The notes under the pieces were generated by a model. That model did not search any database. It was not told the DNA's origin and saw only the letters and a program-made list of their open reading frames with translations. Of a stretch of DNA of 64,000 bases, positions 1-9,418 are shown in pieces (positions within the stretch are counted from its first letter, which is position 1; each line of letters begins with the position of its first letter). The translations under genes were made by a program, and so were the position numbers. The DNA lies in assembly GCF_003419895.1 (NCBI RefSeq), contig NZ_QPMM01000002.1, positions 620,001 to 684,000 on the forward strand, in the 5' to 3' direction. This stretch comes from Chitinophaga silvatica. Lineage in GTDB: Bacteria; Bacteroidota; Bacteroidia; Chitinophagales; Chitinophagaceae.

Positions 1-288
1 AAGCTGCGAAGCTACTTAAAAGCAAACCACATAAGAGGACACGATACAATTTCGTACCGAAGAAGGGCAAACAGTTCTTTTTCATGCTTTTCGCGTTTAA
101 TCAGAGTTTTGATTACAAAAAAAGACCGTATTGAAACAGGAAGGAAATGATTGAGATATAGACAGGTGTTTCGACAATAGAAAGCAGGTATATGACGATG
201 AATGACATTTATGGCATTATTTGCCCTTTTTCGTGTATTATGGAGTAGTTAGTAAGCAGAATAGGGTAATTGGTTTGCATTCACTACT
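1..288. other. Left-edge stretch without a recognisable gene
   Basis: I read both strands. The only open stretches are short, AT-rich, and either lack a start codon or match nothing I know. It may be the promoter or tail region of a gene outside the window. Confidence 0.4.
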
Positions 289-320
289 AAAAAAGCTGAC
301 CCAAACAGGCCAGCTTTTAA
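289..320 (-). terminator. Terminator hairpin behind mgtE
   Basis: An 8-bp perfect stem (AAAAGCTG / CAGCTTTT, 291-298 with 311-318), extended by two more pairs around a small loop, is followed on the minus strand by a run of T. It lies 25 bp beyond the mgtE stop codon. Confidence 0.7.
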
Positions 321-344
321 CTATAATTTTTTGAGAGAATGATT

Positions 345-1727
345 TTATAATAAAGTTCCTTTCAGGAAAGAATAAGCTACTGTAAAATAGATCAATAACC
401 CTGTCACATCCACCAGGGTAGCTACAAACGGGGCAGAGGAAGTAGCCGGATCCGCTCCGATTTTCTTTAGTATTAACGGAAGCATGGAACCGGAAAGGGT
501 TCCCCATAAAACTACGCCTATCAGGGTAACACCAACAGTAGCGCCAATCAGGATAGTATGATCTCCATAACTATGGAAGAATGAGCTCCAGATTAGTATT
601 CTGATAAAACCTATTGACCCTAATACACTACCTAATAAAATGCCTGAAATGATTTCCCTTCTCATGACTCTCCACCAATCGGCTACTGTGATTTCTCCCA
701 GTGCCATAGCCTGAATAATAAGGGTGGAGGCCTGTGATCCGCTGTTTCCTCCTGAAGAGATGATTAGAGGAATAAACAGTGCCAGTACAACCGCTTTAGC
801 TATTTCATCTTCAAAAAAGCCCATAGCAGTAGCAGTAAGCATTTCTCCGATAAATAAAACAACCAGCCAGCCAACACGCTTCTTCACCAGCTTGAGCAAG
901 GGCATATCGAGGTATGGTTCATCCAGGGCCTCGGTACCACCAATCTTCTGGATATCTTCTGTGTGTTCTTCGTTGGCAATCCATAACATATCATCGATGG
1001 TCACAATACCCAGTAATATGCCATTGTCGTCTACCACAGGTAAAGCGACGCGGTTTTCCATTCTGAACACCTGAATAGCTTCTTCCTGGTCGTCGCTGGC
1101 ATGTAGTGATACGAAACGGTCATCCATCAGGGTATGCACTACGGTATCCGGCGATACCAGAAGGAATTCCCTGATTCGGAAGTCATCCAGCAAAATCCCT
1201 TTCTCATCAATAACATAAATAACATCAATGGTCTCACTGTCTTTCCCATATTCACGGATAAAGTTCAGTACCTGTTTCACCGTCCATTCTTCACGGACAG
1301 CGATATAGTCGGGGGTCATAATACGACCCACACTGTTTTCCTTATAACCTAAAAGGGAGAGGGTAATTCGTCTTTCTTCGGGGTCTAACAGTTTAATCAG
1401 CTCTTTTACCACTTCACTTGGCAGTTCTTCCAGGAAGGCGGTACGGTCATCCGCTGGAAGCTCATTCATCAATTCTGCAACTTTGGAGGGTGTCAGGGCT
1501 TTAATGACATCTTCCTGTAGTGGAAAATCGAGGATACGAAAAGCCGCAGCCGCCCGGCTGATCGACAAATTATTGATGATGATGCCGGCATCGTCCGGCT
1601 CTTCGTGAATTAATTCGGCTATATCCGTGATCAACTGGTCATCCAGATACACCGACAATTCACGATAATTCTTTTCTTTAACCAGGGTCCGGAATCTTTC
1701 CAGTAAAGCTTCATTTTCCATGTACAA
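345..1727 (-). CDS. mgtE: Magnesium transporter MgtE
   Basis: Inner-membrane Mg2+ channel/transporter of the MgtE family, full length at 460 residues. The N-terminal helical superhelix domain spans about 25-130 (LPADDRTAFLEELP region), a CBS pair follows at about 137-255, and a five-helix membrane domain covers about 285-458. The hallmark SGGNSGSQAS sits at 325-334 and the pore aspartate near the C-terminus is seen in DVTGLLIYF (about 440). In the family, the N and CBS domains sense cytoplasmic Mg2+ and gate the pore. The gene is followed by its own terminator, and the bestrophin-like gene lies upstream on the same strand 51 bp away, so the two may be cotranscribed. A second ATG two codons in (1721) is an equally possible start. 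Confidence 0.95.
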   Translation of the reverse strand: MYMENEALLERFRTLVKEKNYRELSVYLDDQLITDIAELIHEEPDDAGIIINNLSISRAAAAFRILDFPLQEDVIKALTPSKVAELMNELPADDRTAFLEELPSEVVKELIKLLDPEERRITLSLLGYKENSVGRIMTPDYIAVREEWTVKQVLNFIREYGKDSETIDVIYVIDEKGILLDDFRIREFLLVSPDTVVHTLMDDRFVSLHASDDQEEAIQVFRMENRVALPVVDDNGILLGIVTIDDMLWIANEEHTEDIQKIGGTEALDEPYLDMPLLKLVKKRVGWLVVLFIGEMLTATAMGFFEDEIAKAVVLALFIPLIISSGGNSGSQASTLIIQAMALGEITVADWWRVMRREIISGILLGSVLGSIGFIRILIWSSFFHSYGDHTILIGATVGVTLIGVVLWGTLSGSMLPLILKKIGADPATSSAPFVATLVDVTGLLIYFTVAYSFLKGTLL

Positions 1728-1778
1728 TTGCCTCTGACTGCGAAATTAACTTAAAATAGGCTCCTGTCGAACCTCTTC

Positions 1779-2681
1779 CTATAATAATTCTGATACATGC
1801 AACCTGATATTGTTGCTCATAGTATCCACTGGTAAGTCGTTTGCATCCTTGCCGAAGGGATCTTCTATTTCCTCGGCAATCAGCTCAAGACTCGCCAGTA
1901 CAAAGAAAATAAACACTACCATCGGTATAATTAGATAACCTAAACTAAAGACATATCCGAAGGGCATGGTCATGATATAGAAAAAAATAAACTTCTTTAT
2001 AAACACGCTATAAGAAAAGGGAATAGGAGTATTTTTAATGCGTTCACAAGCCCCGCAAACCTCCGTGAAGGATTGTAGCTCATTATTCAACACAATTAAT
2101 TGCTCTCCGGTTAATTGATTTTTTCTATATAATTCCATCGTTTTATTCATCAATTGCTGGGCCAGCTGATTAGGAATATGTTTCTCAGGGTCCAAAGATA
2201 CTGGTCCTTCTCCCGGAACCGGCTGAAATTCATCCGGGTTAAAGGTCTTGCGCAGATGATTTTTCAAGGCAAAAGCATAATTGGGGATCATTACCTTGAA
2301 ATACGCTCTTGCTTCTGTATTGGTACCAGGAAGCATGGCTTGCAGTTTCATAGCCAGATTACGGCTACTGTTTACCAGGGTGCCCCACTGCCTCCTGCCT
2401 TCCCACCAGCGGTCATATGCCGTATTGGTGCGAAATACAAGTAACAGGGAAATTACAAAGCCCAGTAGTCCATGCATCAGGGAAATATTTTTAATCTCGC
2501 TGTTGGCAGATAGTTTCCATACTTCCAGCTCCAGCCAGGCTATAAGGGCTGAATAGATGGATAATGCAATGAACATAGGGAATAGCTTGCGTACAGTATC
2601 AGCTTTGTGAATACGGAAAATAAAGGTGAACCACTCTTTTGGATTATAATTAATCATATATCTGGGTTGATGATGCCGCAA
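1779..2681 (-). CDS. Bestrophin-like (UPF0187) membrane channel
   Basis: Bestrophin-family protein, 300 residues. The family forms pentameric ion channels in the inner membrane. Visible signs are an N-terminal hydrophobic segment (about 35-55), a second one at 70-90 followed by the motif FRTNTAYDRWWEGRRQWG, which is the family signature, and two more membrane segments at about 230-270 with a conserved EEIEDPFG acidic stretch near 270-280. The start could be the ATG at 2681 or, more like other members, the MINYNPKEW start at 2657. It reads toward mgtE on the same strand. The transported ion is not deducible from sequence. Confidence 0.85.
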   Translation of the reverse strand: MRHHQPRYMINYNPKEWFTFIFRIHKADTVRKLFPMFIALSIYSALIAWLELEVWKLSANSEIKNISLMHGLLGFVISLLLVFRTNTAYDRWWEGRRQWGTLVNSSRNLAMKLQAMLPGTNTEARAYFKVMIPNYAFALKNHLRKTFNPDEFQPVPGEGPVSLDPEKHIPNQLAQQLMNKTMELYRKNQLTGEQLIVLNNELQSFTEVCGACERIKNTPIPFSYSVFIKKFIFFYIMTMPFGYVFSLGYLIIPMVVFIFFVLASLELIAEEIEDPFGKDANDLPVDTMSNNIRLHVSELL

Positions 2682-2701
2682 AAAAAATATTTTTCGGGTC
2701 G

Positions 2702-2709
2702 CAAACCTA
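2702..2709 (-). promoter_or_regulatory. Possible -7 box for the bestrophin-like gene
   Basis: The minus strand reads TAGGTTTG, matching the Bacteroidota -7 consensus TAnnTTTG, about 20 bp before the ATG at 2681. No clear TTG -33 element lies at the usual distance. Confidence 0.35.
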
Positions 2710-2784
2710 AAATTTTTGATTGTGATTTTGATAACTTATTGGTTTAACTTTACTTTACGTCTTTCTTTTATTTGAAATAGCGCT

Positions 2785-3183
2785 ATGATAAAGCCATACT
2801 TGTACATTGATAAGTCTAAAGGACGAGGCAGAGGTGTTTTTACAAAGGATAAAATTCCTGCAGGCACCAGAATCGAAACCTCTCCTGTACTTGTCCTCTC
2901 TAACGATGATACCGCAATTGCAGACAAAACAAAACTCCATAACTACATCTTCCTTTGGGGCGTAAGAGAAACACGTTCCTGCATTGCACTGGGGTATTGC
3001 TCTATCTATAATCATGATTATAACCCTAATTGTGAGTATGAAATGGACTTTGATGCCGAAACCATGAGCATTATTACCCGTCGGGATATTAAAAAAGGTG
3101 AAGAGCTTACCATCAACTATAATGGTGATGTGACCGATACTTCCCCTGTTTGGTTCGATATCAAAAAGAGAAAAGAAGAATAG
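2785..3183 (+). CDS. Small SET-domain protein
   Basis: A 132-residue protein that is nearly all SET domain, the fold of lysine methyltransferases. The N-terminal GRGVFTKDKIPAGT strand-turn, the NHDYNPNCEY knot motif and the catalytic-region GEELTINYNGD are all present. No pre-SET or post-SET cysteine cluster is visible. Bacterial single-domain SET proteins of this size are known in Bacteroidota; their substrates are mostly unknown. It is transcribed divergently from the bestrophin-like gene and stands upstream of the marR-hut cluster, with the operator region between them, so it is probably an independent unit. Confidence 0.85.
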   Translation: MIKPYLYIDKSKGRGRGVFTKDKIPAGTRIETSPVLVLSNDDTAIADKTKLHNYIFLWGVRETRSCIALGYCSIYNHDYNPNCEYEMDFDAETMSIITRRDIKKGEELTINYNGDVTDTSPVWFDIKKRKEE

Positions 3184-3240
3184 CCCCAGCGGCAGTTTAA
3201 CGAATTAAATGTTATTTGATTCGTTTTTCTTTTTGTAAAA

Positions 3241-3258
3241 TATATAAGTGCTTATATA
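3241..3258. promoter_or_regulatory. Palindromic operator copy 1, candidate MarR site
   Basis: TATATAAG-TG-CTTATATA: two perfect 8-bp arms around a TG centre. The same core is repeated 36 bp downstream. Size and symmetry fit a site for a dimeric winged-helix regulator, and the next gene is marR. Binding is inferred. Confidence 0.65.
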
Positions 3259-3278
3259 AATTTCATACATTTACATTG

Positions 3279-3292
3279 TATAAGTGCTTATA
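3279..3292. promoter_or_regulatory. Palindromic operator copy 2, candidate MarR site
   Basis: TATAAG-TG-CTTATA, the same core as at 3241-3258, centre to centre 36 bp, about 56 bp before the marR start codon. The pair suggests autoregulation of marR and, through it, control of the hut genes. Confidence 0.65.
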
Positions 3293-3347
3293 TAGTTTGA
3301 TGATTAAGCACGAAATTATTGACTGGTAATAGTTTAATAACCATAGC

Positions 3348-3827
3348 ATGTCGTTTTACCCATCATTAGGCTATCTGGTATTTGGCAGCCGCCTGCGCCG
3401 CCTCAGCGAATATTTCCTCATGGAAGTAAATAAAGTTTACGAACAAAAAGGCATCCCCTTCGATGCCAGCTGGTTTCCGGTGTTCTATTTATTATCGCAA
3501 CATCAGCCCATTTCATTGATTGAAATGGCTGAACAACTGGAAATATCCCACTCCGCTGTCAGCCAGATGATCACCAACCTGAAAAAGAAAGGACTTGTTA
3601 AAGCTACTCCCTGCAAAGAAGATGGCAGACGACAACTAGTAGCTTTTTCAAAAAAAGGAGAAGAAATGCTGCATCAGATACAACCTATCTGGACAGCCAT
3701 CACAGCTGCCATGGATGAATTGGTTTCTACCAACAAGCAGAGCCAGCAAGTACTTGCTGCCATTGCCCAAATCGAACAATCAGTACAATCGAAACCTTTA
3801 TCTGAAAGGATAAAAGAACAACTATAA
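3348..3827 (+). CDS. MarR-family transcriptional regulator
   Basis: A 159-residue winged-helix regulator. The HTH is clear at about 55-80 (ISLIEMAEQLEISHSAVSQM), followed by the wing (KEDGRRQLVAFSKKGEEML) with the family's DGR turn; N- and C-terminal helices would make the dimer. It stands 13 bp ahead of hutH on the same strand, so it probably belongs to the same transcript, and two copies of a palindrome precede it. The likely role is sensing histidine or a catabolite such as urocanate and repressing the hut genes; that assignment rests on position, since MarR proteins respond to many ligands. Confidence 0.9.
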   Translation: MSFYPSLGYLVFGSRLRRLSEYFLMEVNKVYEQKGIPFDASWFPVFYLLSQHQPISLIEMAEQLEISHSAVSQMITNLKKKGLVKATPCKEDGRRQLVAFSKKGEEMLHQIQPIWTAITAAMDELVSTNKQSQQVLAAIAQIEQSVQSKPLSERIKEQL

Positions 3828-3840
3828 ATACACCAAAACA

Positions 3841-5409
3841 ATGAGTAATATATTTAAATATGGAATCGACCAGCTTACCGTTCCCCTGGCAATAGATATT
3901 GCTGCCGGTAAGATCAAAGGCGTTCTTACACCTGAAGTAATTGAACGGGTGCAGGCCAGCTACGGTTATGTACAAACGATTGTTTCCCAGCATACCACTG
4001 TATATGGCATCAACACCGGATTTGGTCCGCTTTGCGATACCAAAATCTCAGAAGAAGATACCCGCGCACTCCAATATAATATCCTTCAAAGCCATAGCGT
4101 CGGTGTCGGAAACCCTATCCCTGAAGAAATTGCCCGTATCATGCTTGTTACTAAAGTACATGCACTGGCCCAGGGATATTCAGGAGCCGCTTTATCAACG
4201 CTCGAACGTATCATCTGGCATATAGATCATAAGGTCACTCCATTGGTGCCTGAAAAAGGATCTGTTGGCGCATCGGGCGACCTGGCTCCATTATCTCACC
4301 TCTTCCTGCCTTTAATTGGCCTGGGTAAGGTTTGGTACAAAGGCCAGGAAACCGATACAGCTGCCATGATGCAACAAGAAGGTATTAAACCTGTTGTATT
4401 AGGCCCTAAAGAAGGCCTGGCTCTAATTAATGGTACCCAGTTTATTCTCTCCTTCGCAGTAAAAGCCGTACAGCGCTTATACAATCTGTTGGAAGCAGCT
4501 GATATTGTTGGGGCTTTATCGCTCGAAGGCCTGATGGGAACTGCAAAACCATTCGATCCACGCTTACATAATATTCGTCCTTTCCCCGGAAATCAGCTTG
4601 TGGCACATCGACTCAAAACGATGCTGGACCATTCTGAAATCATGGTGTCGCATATCGATTGTGACAGGGTGCAAGACCCTTATTCATTGCGTTGTATGCC
4701 ACAGGTGCATGGTGCATCCCGCACCGCATGGCTGCATCTCACTGAGCTAACCAATATTGAGCTGAACTCCGTAACCGATAATCCGATTATCTTCTCAGCC
4801 ACCGATACCATTAGTGGAGGAAACTTCCACGGACAGCCAATGGCCCTGCCTTTAGACTATGCTACCGTTGCTGCTGCCGAATTGGGAAATATCTCTGATC
4901 GCCGTTGCTATATGATGATTGAAGGCCGGTATGGATTACCTAAACTCCTGATTCAGGATGCAGGGTTGAATTCAGGTTTCATGATCCCGCAATATACCAC
5001 CGCCGCATTGGTTACAGAAAACAAAACACTTTGTTTCCCGGCAAGTGCCGATAGCATACCAACTTCCCTTGGTCAGGAAGATCATGTTTCCATGGGTTCT
5101 ATCAGCGGAAGAAAATTAAACCAGGTGATCGGAAATGTGGAATACATATTAGCTATAGAGTTGCTGTATGCCGCTCAGGCAGTAGATTTCCGCCGCCCGC
5201 TTAAATCGGGCCCGGTGTTGGAAGCAGTGCATCAATACACCAGAGAAAAAGTTGCTTTTGCGGATAAAGACAGAATTTTCGCCAATGATATCGCAGCATT
5301 GTATGAAATTATCAAAGATCAGTCTCTTGTTCGTGTAGCCAATGAAGCAGCTCTTAACAATCAACTTAACTTAAACGGATTATACAATGACCAGTTTGGA
5401 CTTTATTAA
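3841..5409 (+). CDS. hutH: Histidine ammonia-lyase HutH
   Basis: Cytoplasmic enzyme that deaminates L-histidine to urocanate, step one of histidine breakdown. It has 522 residues, the usual length. The Ala-Ser-Gly triad that cyclises to the MIO cofactor is at 144-146 in [13 protein letters not shown], and further signatures are [10 protein letters not shown] and [14 protein letters not shown] (binding-loop region) and [11 protein letters not shown]. First enzyme gene of the hut operon; its last 23 bp overlap the start of hutU, implying translational coupling. Confidence 0.97.
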   Translation: MSNIFKYGIDQLTVPLAIDIAAGKIKGVLTPEVIERVQASYGYVQTIVSQHTTVYGINTGFGPLCDTKISEEDTRALQYNILQSHSVGVGNPIPEEIARIMLVTKVHALAQGYSGAALSTLERIIWHIDHKVTPLVPEKGSVGASGDLAPLSHLFLPLIGLGKVWYKGQETDTAAMMQQEGIKPVVLGPKEGLALINGTQFILSFAVKAVQRLYNLLEAADIVGALSLEGLMGTAKPFDPRLHNIRPFPGNQLVAHRLKTMLDHSEIMVSHIDCDRVQDPYSLRCMPQVHGASRTAWLHLTELTNIELNSVTDNPIIFSATDTISGGNFHGQPMALPLDYATVAAAELGNISDRRCYMMIEGRYGLPKLLIQDAGLNSGFMIPQYTTAALVTENKTLCFPASADSIPTSLGQEDHVSMGSISGRKLNQVIGNVEYILAIELLYAAQAVDFRRPLKSGPVLEAVHQYTREKVAFADKDRIFANDIAALYEIIKDQSLVRVANEAALNNQLNLNGLYNDQFGLY

Positions 5410-7060
5410 TAAATACGCGGCTCACCCGCATTACAAAGCCCCTCGTGGCAATAATCTTCATGCTAAATCATGGCAAACTGAAGCCCCGCTTCGCATGCTA
5501 TTGAACAACCTGGATGCCGAAGTAGCTGAGAACCCCGACGAACTGGTTGTTTACGGCGGTATCGGACAGGCAGCCCGAAATAAGGAGTCATTACAAAAGA
5601 TAATTGAATTACTACTGGAATTAGACGATAATCATTCGCTGTTAGTACAATCTGGAAAACCGGTTGGAATTGTTCGTACTCACCCGCAAGCGCCACGTGT
5701 AATGATTGCCAATAGTAACCTGGTACCTAAATGGGCTACCTGGGAACATTTCAATGAACTGAGAGCCAAAGGACTCATGATGTATGGCCAGATGACCGCT
5801 GGTAGCTGGATTTACATAGGTACACAAGGTATTTTACAGGGAACCTATGAAACATTTATGGAGTGCGGACGTCAGCATTTCAATGGTAGTCTGAAAGGTA
5901 AATTGTTAGTAACTGCGGGTATTGGTGGTATGGGTGGTGCTCAGCCACTGGCAGCTACAATGGCCGGTGCAGTGTTTATTGGTGCCGATATTGATCCTAC
6001 CCGTATCCAAAAACGATTGGATACCCGCTATATCGATAGAATGACTACTTCTTATGAAGAAGCAATCCAATGGGCTAAAGCGGCTCAGGAGAAAGGGGAA
6101 GCCTTATCTATCGGTTTAGTTAGCGATGCCGGCGATATGCTGGAAAGAATGTTGAAAGACAATATTATTCCCGATATTCTCACAGACCAGACATCAGCTC
6201 ATGATCCGCTGAATGGTTATATTCCAAACGGGCTTACTTTAACTGAAGCCACTGAATTACGCAAACTGGACCCTTCAAGGTATCGCGAGTTGTCGTTAAA
6301 GAGCATGGCCCGCCATGTTGGCTTCATGTTGCAGATGCAGCAAAAAGGTGCTGTAACCTTCGATTATGGCAATAATCTCCGCGAATTCGCAAGAGAAGGA
6401 GGAGAACCCAATGCATTTAATTTCCCGGGATTTACCCCTGCCTATATACGTCCACTTTTCTGTGAAGGTAAAGGCCCATTCCGCTGGGTAGCATTATCAG
6501 GCGATCCCGAAGATATTTATACTACTGATCAGGCATTGATCGAAGCATTTCCGGAGAATACACACCTGATCAACTGGCTGAAACAGGCCAGAGAGAAGAT
6601 CGCATTCCAGGGATTACCTGCACGTATCTGCTGGTTAGGACTTGGAGAAAGAGAGAAGGCCGGCTTGATATTCAACGATCTCGTGAAAACAGGTAAAGTG
6701 AAAGCCCCAATTGTAATAGGCCGCGATCACCTCGACTGTGGCTCTGTTGCTTCACCGAATCGCGAAACTGAAGCAATGAAGGATGGTTCTGATGCAGTGA
6801 GTGACTGGACTTTATTAAATCTTATGTCTAATACCGGTGGCGGAGCTACCTGGGTATCATTCCATCATGGAGGTGGAGTAGGCATGGGATATTCTCAACA
6901 TGCCGGTATGGTTGTTTTGGCAGATGGAACAGAAAGGGCTGCTGAGTGTTTAAAAAGAGTGCTTTTCAATGATCCGGCTATGGGAATTTTCAGACATGCT
7001 GATGCAGGTTATGAAAAAGCCCAGGAATGGGGAAAACGCTTTGGAATAAATATTTACTAA
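5387..7060 (+). CDS. hutU: Urocanate hydratase HutU
   Basis: Converts urocanate to 4-imidazolone-5-propionate using tightly bound NAD+. It has 557 residues, full length. The nucleotide-binding region [18 protein letters not shown] (about 180-200) and the C-terminal [15 protein letters not shown] are family signatures, and the conserved [13 protein letters not shown] is present. The start chosen overlaps hutH by 23 bp and gives the typical N-terminus with KAPRG. The stop codon is followed within 4 bp by a long palindrome, which separates hutU from hutI. Confidence 0.97.
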   Translation: MTSLDFINKYAAHPHYKAPRGNNLHAKSWQTEAPLRMLLNNLDAEVAENPDELVVYGGIGQAARNKESLQKIIELLLELDDNHSLLVQSGKPVGIVRTHPQAPRVMIANSNLVPKWATWEHFNELRAKGLMMYGQMTAGSWIYIGTQGILQGTYETFMECGRQHFNGSLKGKLLVTAGIGGMGGAQPLAATMAGAVFIGADIDPTRIQKRLDTRYIDRMTTSYEEAIQWAKAAQEKGEALSIGLVSDAGDMLERMLKDNIIPDILTDQTSAHDPLNGYIPNGLTLTEATELRKLDPSRYRELSLKSMARHVGFMLQMQQKGAVTFDYGNNLREFAREGGEPNAFNFPGFTPAYIRPLFCEGKGPFRWVALSGDPEDIYTTDQALIEAFPENTHLINWLKQAREKIAFQGLPARICWLGLGEREKAGLIFNDLVKTGKVKAPIVIGRDHLDCGSVASPNRETEAMKDGSDAVSDWTLLNLMSNTGGGATWVSFHHGGGVGMGYSQHAGMVVLADGTERAAECLKRVLFNDPAMGIFRHADAGYEKAQEWGKRFGINIY

Positions 7061-7064
7061 TAAG

Positions 7065-7181
7065 TTTCACGCAAAGAGGCATAAGAAGCAGAGAAGCAGA
7101 GTATTTGAATAGAAGATCTTATTTCTAAACACACAAATAAATTCCTTTGCGTCTCTGCTTCTTATGCCTCTTTGCGTGAAA
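7065..7181. repeat. Long palindromic element A, inside the hut operon
   Basis: An imperfect inverted repeat of 117 bp between hutU and hutI. Left arm from 7065 begins TTTCACGCAAAGAGGCATAA; the right arm ending at 7181 is its reverse complement, perfect for about 30 bp. Unlike most copies the outer end has CAC rather than CTC, and both arms agree on the change. As RNA it would form a strong hairpin in the middle of the hut transcript. Confidence 0.9.
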
Positions 7182-7193
7182 AAAAATCAGTAT

Positions 7194-8420
7194 ATGAAAA
7201 CATTAATAGGACCTTTTGCACAGATAGTTACGCTTACCAATCTCGCTGAGAAAGGTACATTACACGATGAACAGCTGGAAGTAATAGAAAAAGGAGGGAT
7301 TGTAGTTGAAGGGGCCGAAATTATAGCAGTTGGAGAATACCACCTGTTGCAGCAAAAATATCCGGGTTGTGAAATTTCGTTTATAGACTCCCCAATGGTA
7401 TTAGTGCCAGGTTTCATCGATTGTCATACACATATTTGCTTTGATGGGAATAGAAACCGTGATTATGCCATGCGTATTGCAGGTAAAAGCTATCTCGATA
7501 TTGCACGTGCAGGTGGCGGCATCTGGGATTCTGTATCAAAAACCAGAGCAGCAGATATTATTAACCTCACAGAAAATACAGTTGCAAGAGCTAACAGACA
7601 ATTGCAGGAAGGTGTAACTACCATTGAAGTTAAAAGCGGATATGGACTTAACCTGGAAGAAGAGTTAAAAATGCTCAGAGCTATTCAGAAAGCGGGAATG
7701 CACACCAAAGCAACTTTAGTATCTACCTGCCTGGCAGCTCATATGAAACCCCGCGATTTTGAAGGCTCTACCAAAGAATATCTCCAATGGATTGTTACAG
7801 AATTATTACCAGTAATTCAATTGGAAGAATTAACAAAGCGAGTAGATATTTTTGTTGAAGAAACGGCTTTCTCACCCGAAGAGGCTACCTGGTTTTTGCA
7901 ACAGGCTATTCAGAAAGGATTTGCAGCAACAGTACATGCAGACCAATTTACTGCCGGTGGTTCCAGGATCGCAACAGAATTAGGCGCCGTGTCGGCCGAT
8001 CACCTCGAGGCAAGTACTGATCAGGAAATAACATTTTTAGCAAAAGCAGATACAGTTGCAGTAGTTTTGCCCGGTGCATCCCTGGGATTGGGAATGGGGT
8101 ATGCACCAGCCAGAAAGCTATTAAATGCCGGAGCATGTGTGGCAATTGCAAGTGACTGGAATCCTGGCTCGGCTCCAATGGGCGACCTCTTAATACAAGC
8201 CGCTGTATTGAGTGCAGCAGAAAAACTATCTACTGCCGAAGTGATGGCCGGACTTACATTCAGAGCAGCAAAAGCATTGCAATTTAATAATATTGGTAGG
8301 TTGCAACCAGGATACCAGGCGGATTTACAAGCATACCCAACAAACGATTACCGGGATATACTTTATTATCAAGGGAAAATGAAACCAGCGATGGTCTGGA
8401 AAAATGGCAGTTTAATATGA
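7194..8420 (+). CDS. hutI: Imidazolonepropionase HutI
   Basis: Metal-dependent amidohydrolase that opens the imidazolone ring to N-formimino-L-glutamate. Metal-ligand motifs are visible: the HTH in DCHTHICFDGNR, the mid-protein VHADQFTAGG, and ASDWNPGSAPMG near the C-terminus carrying the late Asp. About 408 residues from the start at 7194 (MKTLIGPFAQ). An earlier in-frame ATG at 7164 lies inside the right arm of palindrome A and would add ten residues encoded by the repeat, so I reject it. It overlaps hutG by 4 bp (ATGA). Confidence 0.95.
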   Translation: MKTLIGPFAQIVTLTNLAEKGTLHDEQLEVIEKGGIVVEGAEIIAVGEYHLLQQKYPGCEISFIDSPMVLVPGFIDCHTHICFDGNRNRDYAMRIAGKSYLDIARAGGGIWDSVSKTRAADIINLTENTVARANRQLQEGVTTIEVKSGYGLNLEEELKMLRAIQKAGMHTKATLVSTCLAAHMKPRDFEGSTKEYLQWIVTELLPVIQLEELTKRVDIFVEETAFSPEEATWFLQQAIQKGFAATVHADQFTAGGSRIATELGAVSADHLEASTDQEITFLAKADTVAVVLPGASLGLGMGYAPARKLLNAGACVAIASDWNPGSAPMGDLLIQAAVLSAAEKLSTAEVMAGLTFRAAKALQFNNIGRLQPGYQADLQAYPTNDYRDILYYQGKMKPAMVWKNGSLI

Positions 8421-9418
8421 TAACAGCAGCTAATTATAATGCTACCGCCTCCGGGATATGGACAGGCAGGATCGATGGCACAGCACCAGAACAACTGAGG
8501 TGGCACCAGGTAGTAAGGATTGCGAATCTTTTGCAGTCGCCATTACCTCCATTGCTTCCCAAACAAAAAGGAGTGGCACTATTAGGATTTGTCTGCGATG
8601 AAGGTGTTAGAAGGAATAAAGGAAGAGTAGGCGCAGCAGATGGCCCGGCTGCTTTGAGAAGCGTATTGTCGAACTTTCCGGTTCATTTTCCTGAGCAAAC
8701 CATGTTGCTGGATGCAGGTGATATTTTATGTGTTGGGCAAGCTTTGGAAGATGCACAGGAAGTATTGGCCCATGCTGTTGCAACATTGCTTGAAGCTGGC
8801 TATTTTCCGGTGTTACTGGGCGGCGGACATGAAATTACGTATGGTCATGCCAGTGGTATCAGGCAGTGGGCTAAAGGAAAGGAAGTTGGATTTATAAATT
8901 TTGATGCACATTTTGATATCAGAATTCCTGAGGCTGAAGGCCCAAGTAGTGGTACCGGATTCTGGCAGCTGGCACAGGATTGCAAAAGAGATAATCAGCT
9001 ATTCCACTATCTGGCATTGGGAATACAGCAGAACAGCAATACCAGGCAGTTATTCAATATTGCTGGGGAAGAAGATGTAACCTATGTTGGAGCTGATGCT
9101 TTTCAACTAAACGATAAGGATACACTATTTGCAGCTATTCAACATTTTTTGAGCCAGGTAGATAAAGTATATCTGACAACCTGTATGGATGTTTTTGCGG
9201 CGGCTTTTGCACCGGGAGTAAGTGCTGTTGCCTATAACGGAATAATGCCAAATGGACTTATGTTACAGGCTTTTCGTCAGATTTTGAACAGTGGTAAAGT
9301 GGTGAGTGCTGATGTTGCCGAGTTGAACCCAACTTATGATGTTGATAAACGTACAGCTAAACTAGCTGCTGCATTAGTTTTTGAGATCGTGATGGCTTAT
9401 TGCGGTGAAGCAGCCTGA
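8417..9418 (+). CDS. hutG: Formimidoylglutamase HutG (arginase fold)
   Basis: Ureohydrolase-fold enzyme expected to cleave N-formimino-glutamate to glutamate and formamide, closing the pathway. It has 333 residues. Arginase-type manganese motifs GGGHEITYGH and FDAHFDIR are clear. The late motif, usually SxDxD before the FAPG turn, reads TCMDVFAAAFAPG, so by my alignment the first of its two Asp ligands is Cys256 and the second is Asp258. Tail-to-tail overlap of 22 bp with the CHAD gene. Because the operon has hutG and no formiminotransferase gene, the formamidase-free two-step branch is not indicated here. Confidence 0.9.
   Translation: MITAANYNATASGIWTGRIDGTAPEQLRWHQVVRIANLLQSPLPPLLPKQKGVALLGFVCDEGVRRNKGRVGAADGPAALRSVLSNFPVHFPEQTMLLDAGDILCVGQALEDAQEVLAHAVATLLEAGYFPVLLGGGHEITYGHASGIRQWAKGKEVGFINFDAHFDIRIPEAEGPSSGTGFWQLAQDCKRDNQLFHYLALGIQQNSNTRQLFNIAGEEDVTYVGADAFQLNDKDTLFAAIQHFLSQVDKVYLTTCMDVFAAAFAPGVSAVAYNGIMPNGLMLQAFRQILNSGKVVSADVAELNPTYDVDKRTAKLAAALVFEIVMAYCGEAA

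Noticed and set aside
1..208. Minus-strand frame at the left edge (…TLIKREKHEKELFALL…)
   Set aside because: No start codon in frame, stops close by, AT-rich random-like sequence.
7164..7193. Upstream ATG of hutI
   Set aside because: It lies within the right arm of palindrome A; the conserved N-terminus begins at 7194.
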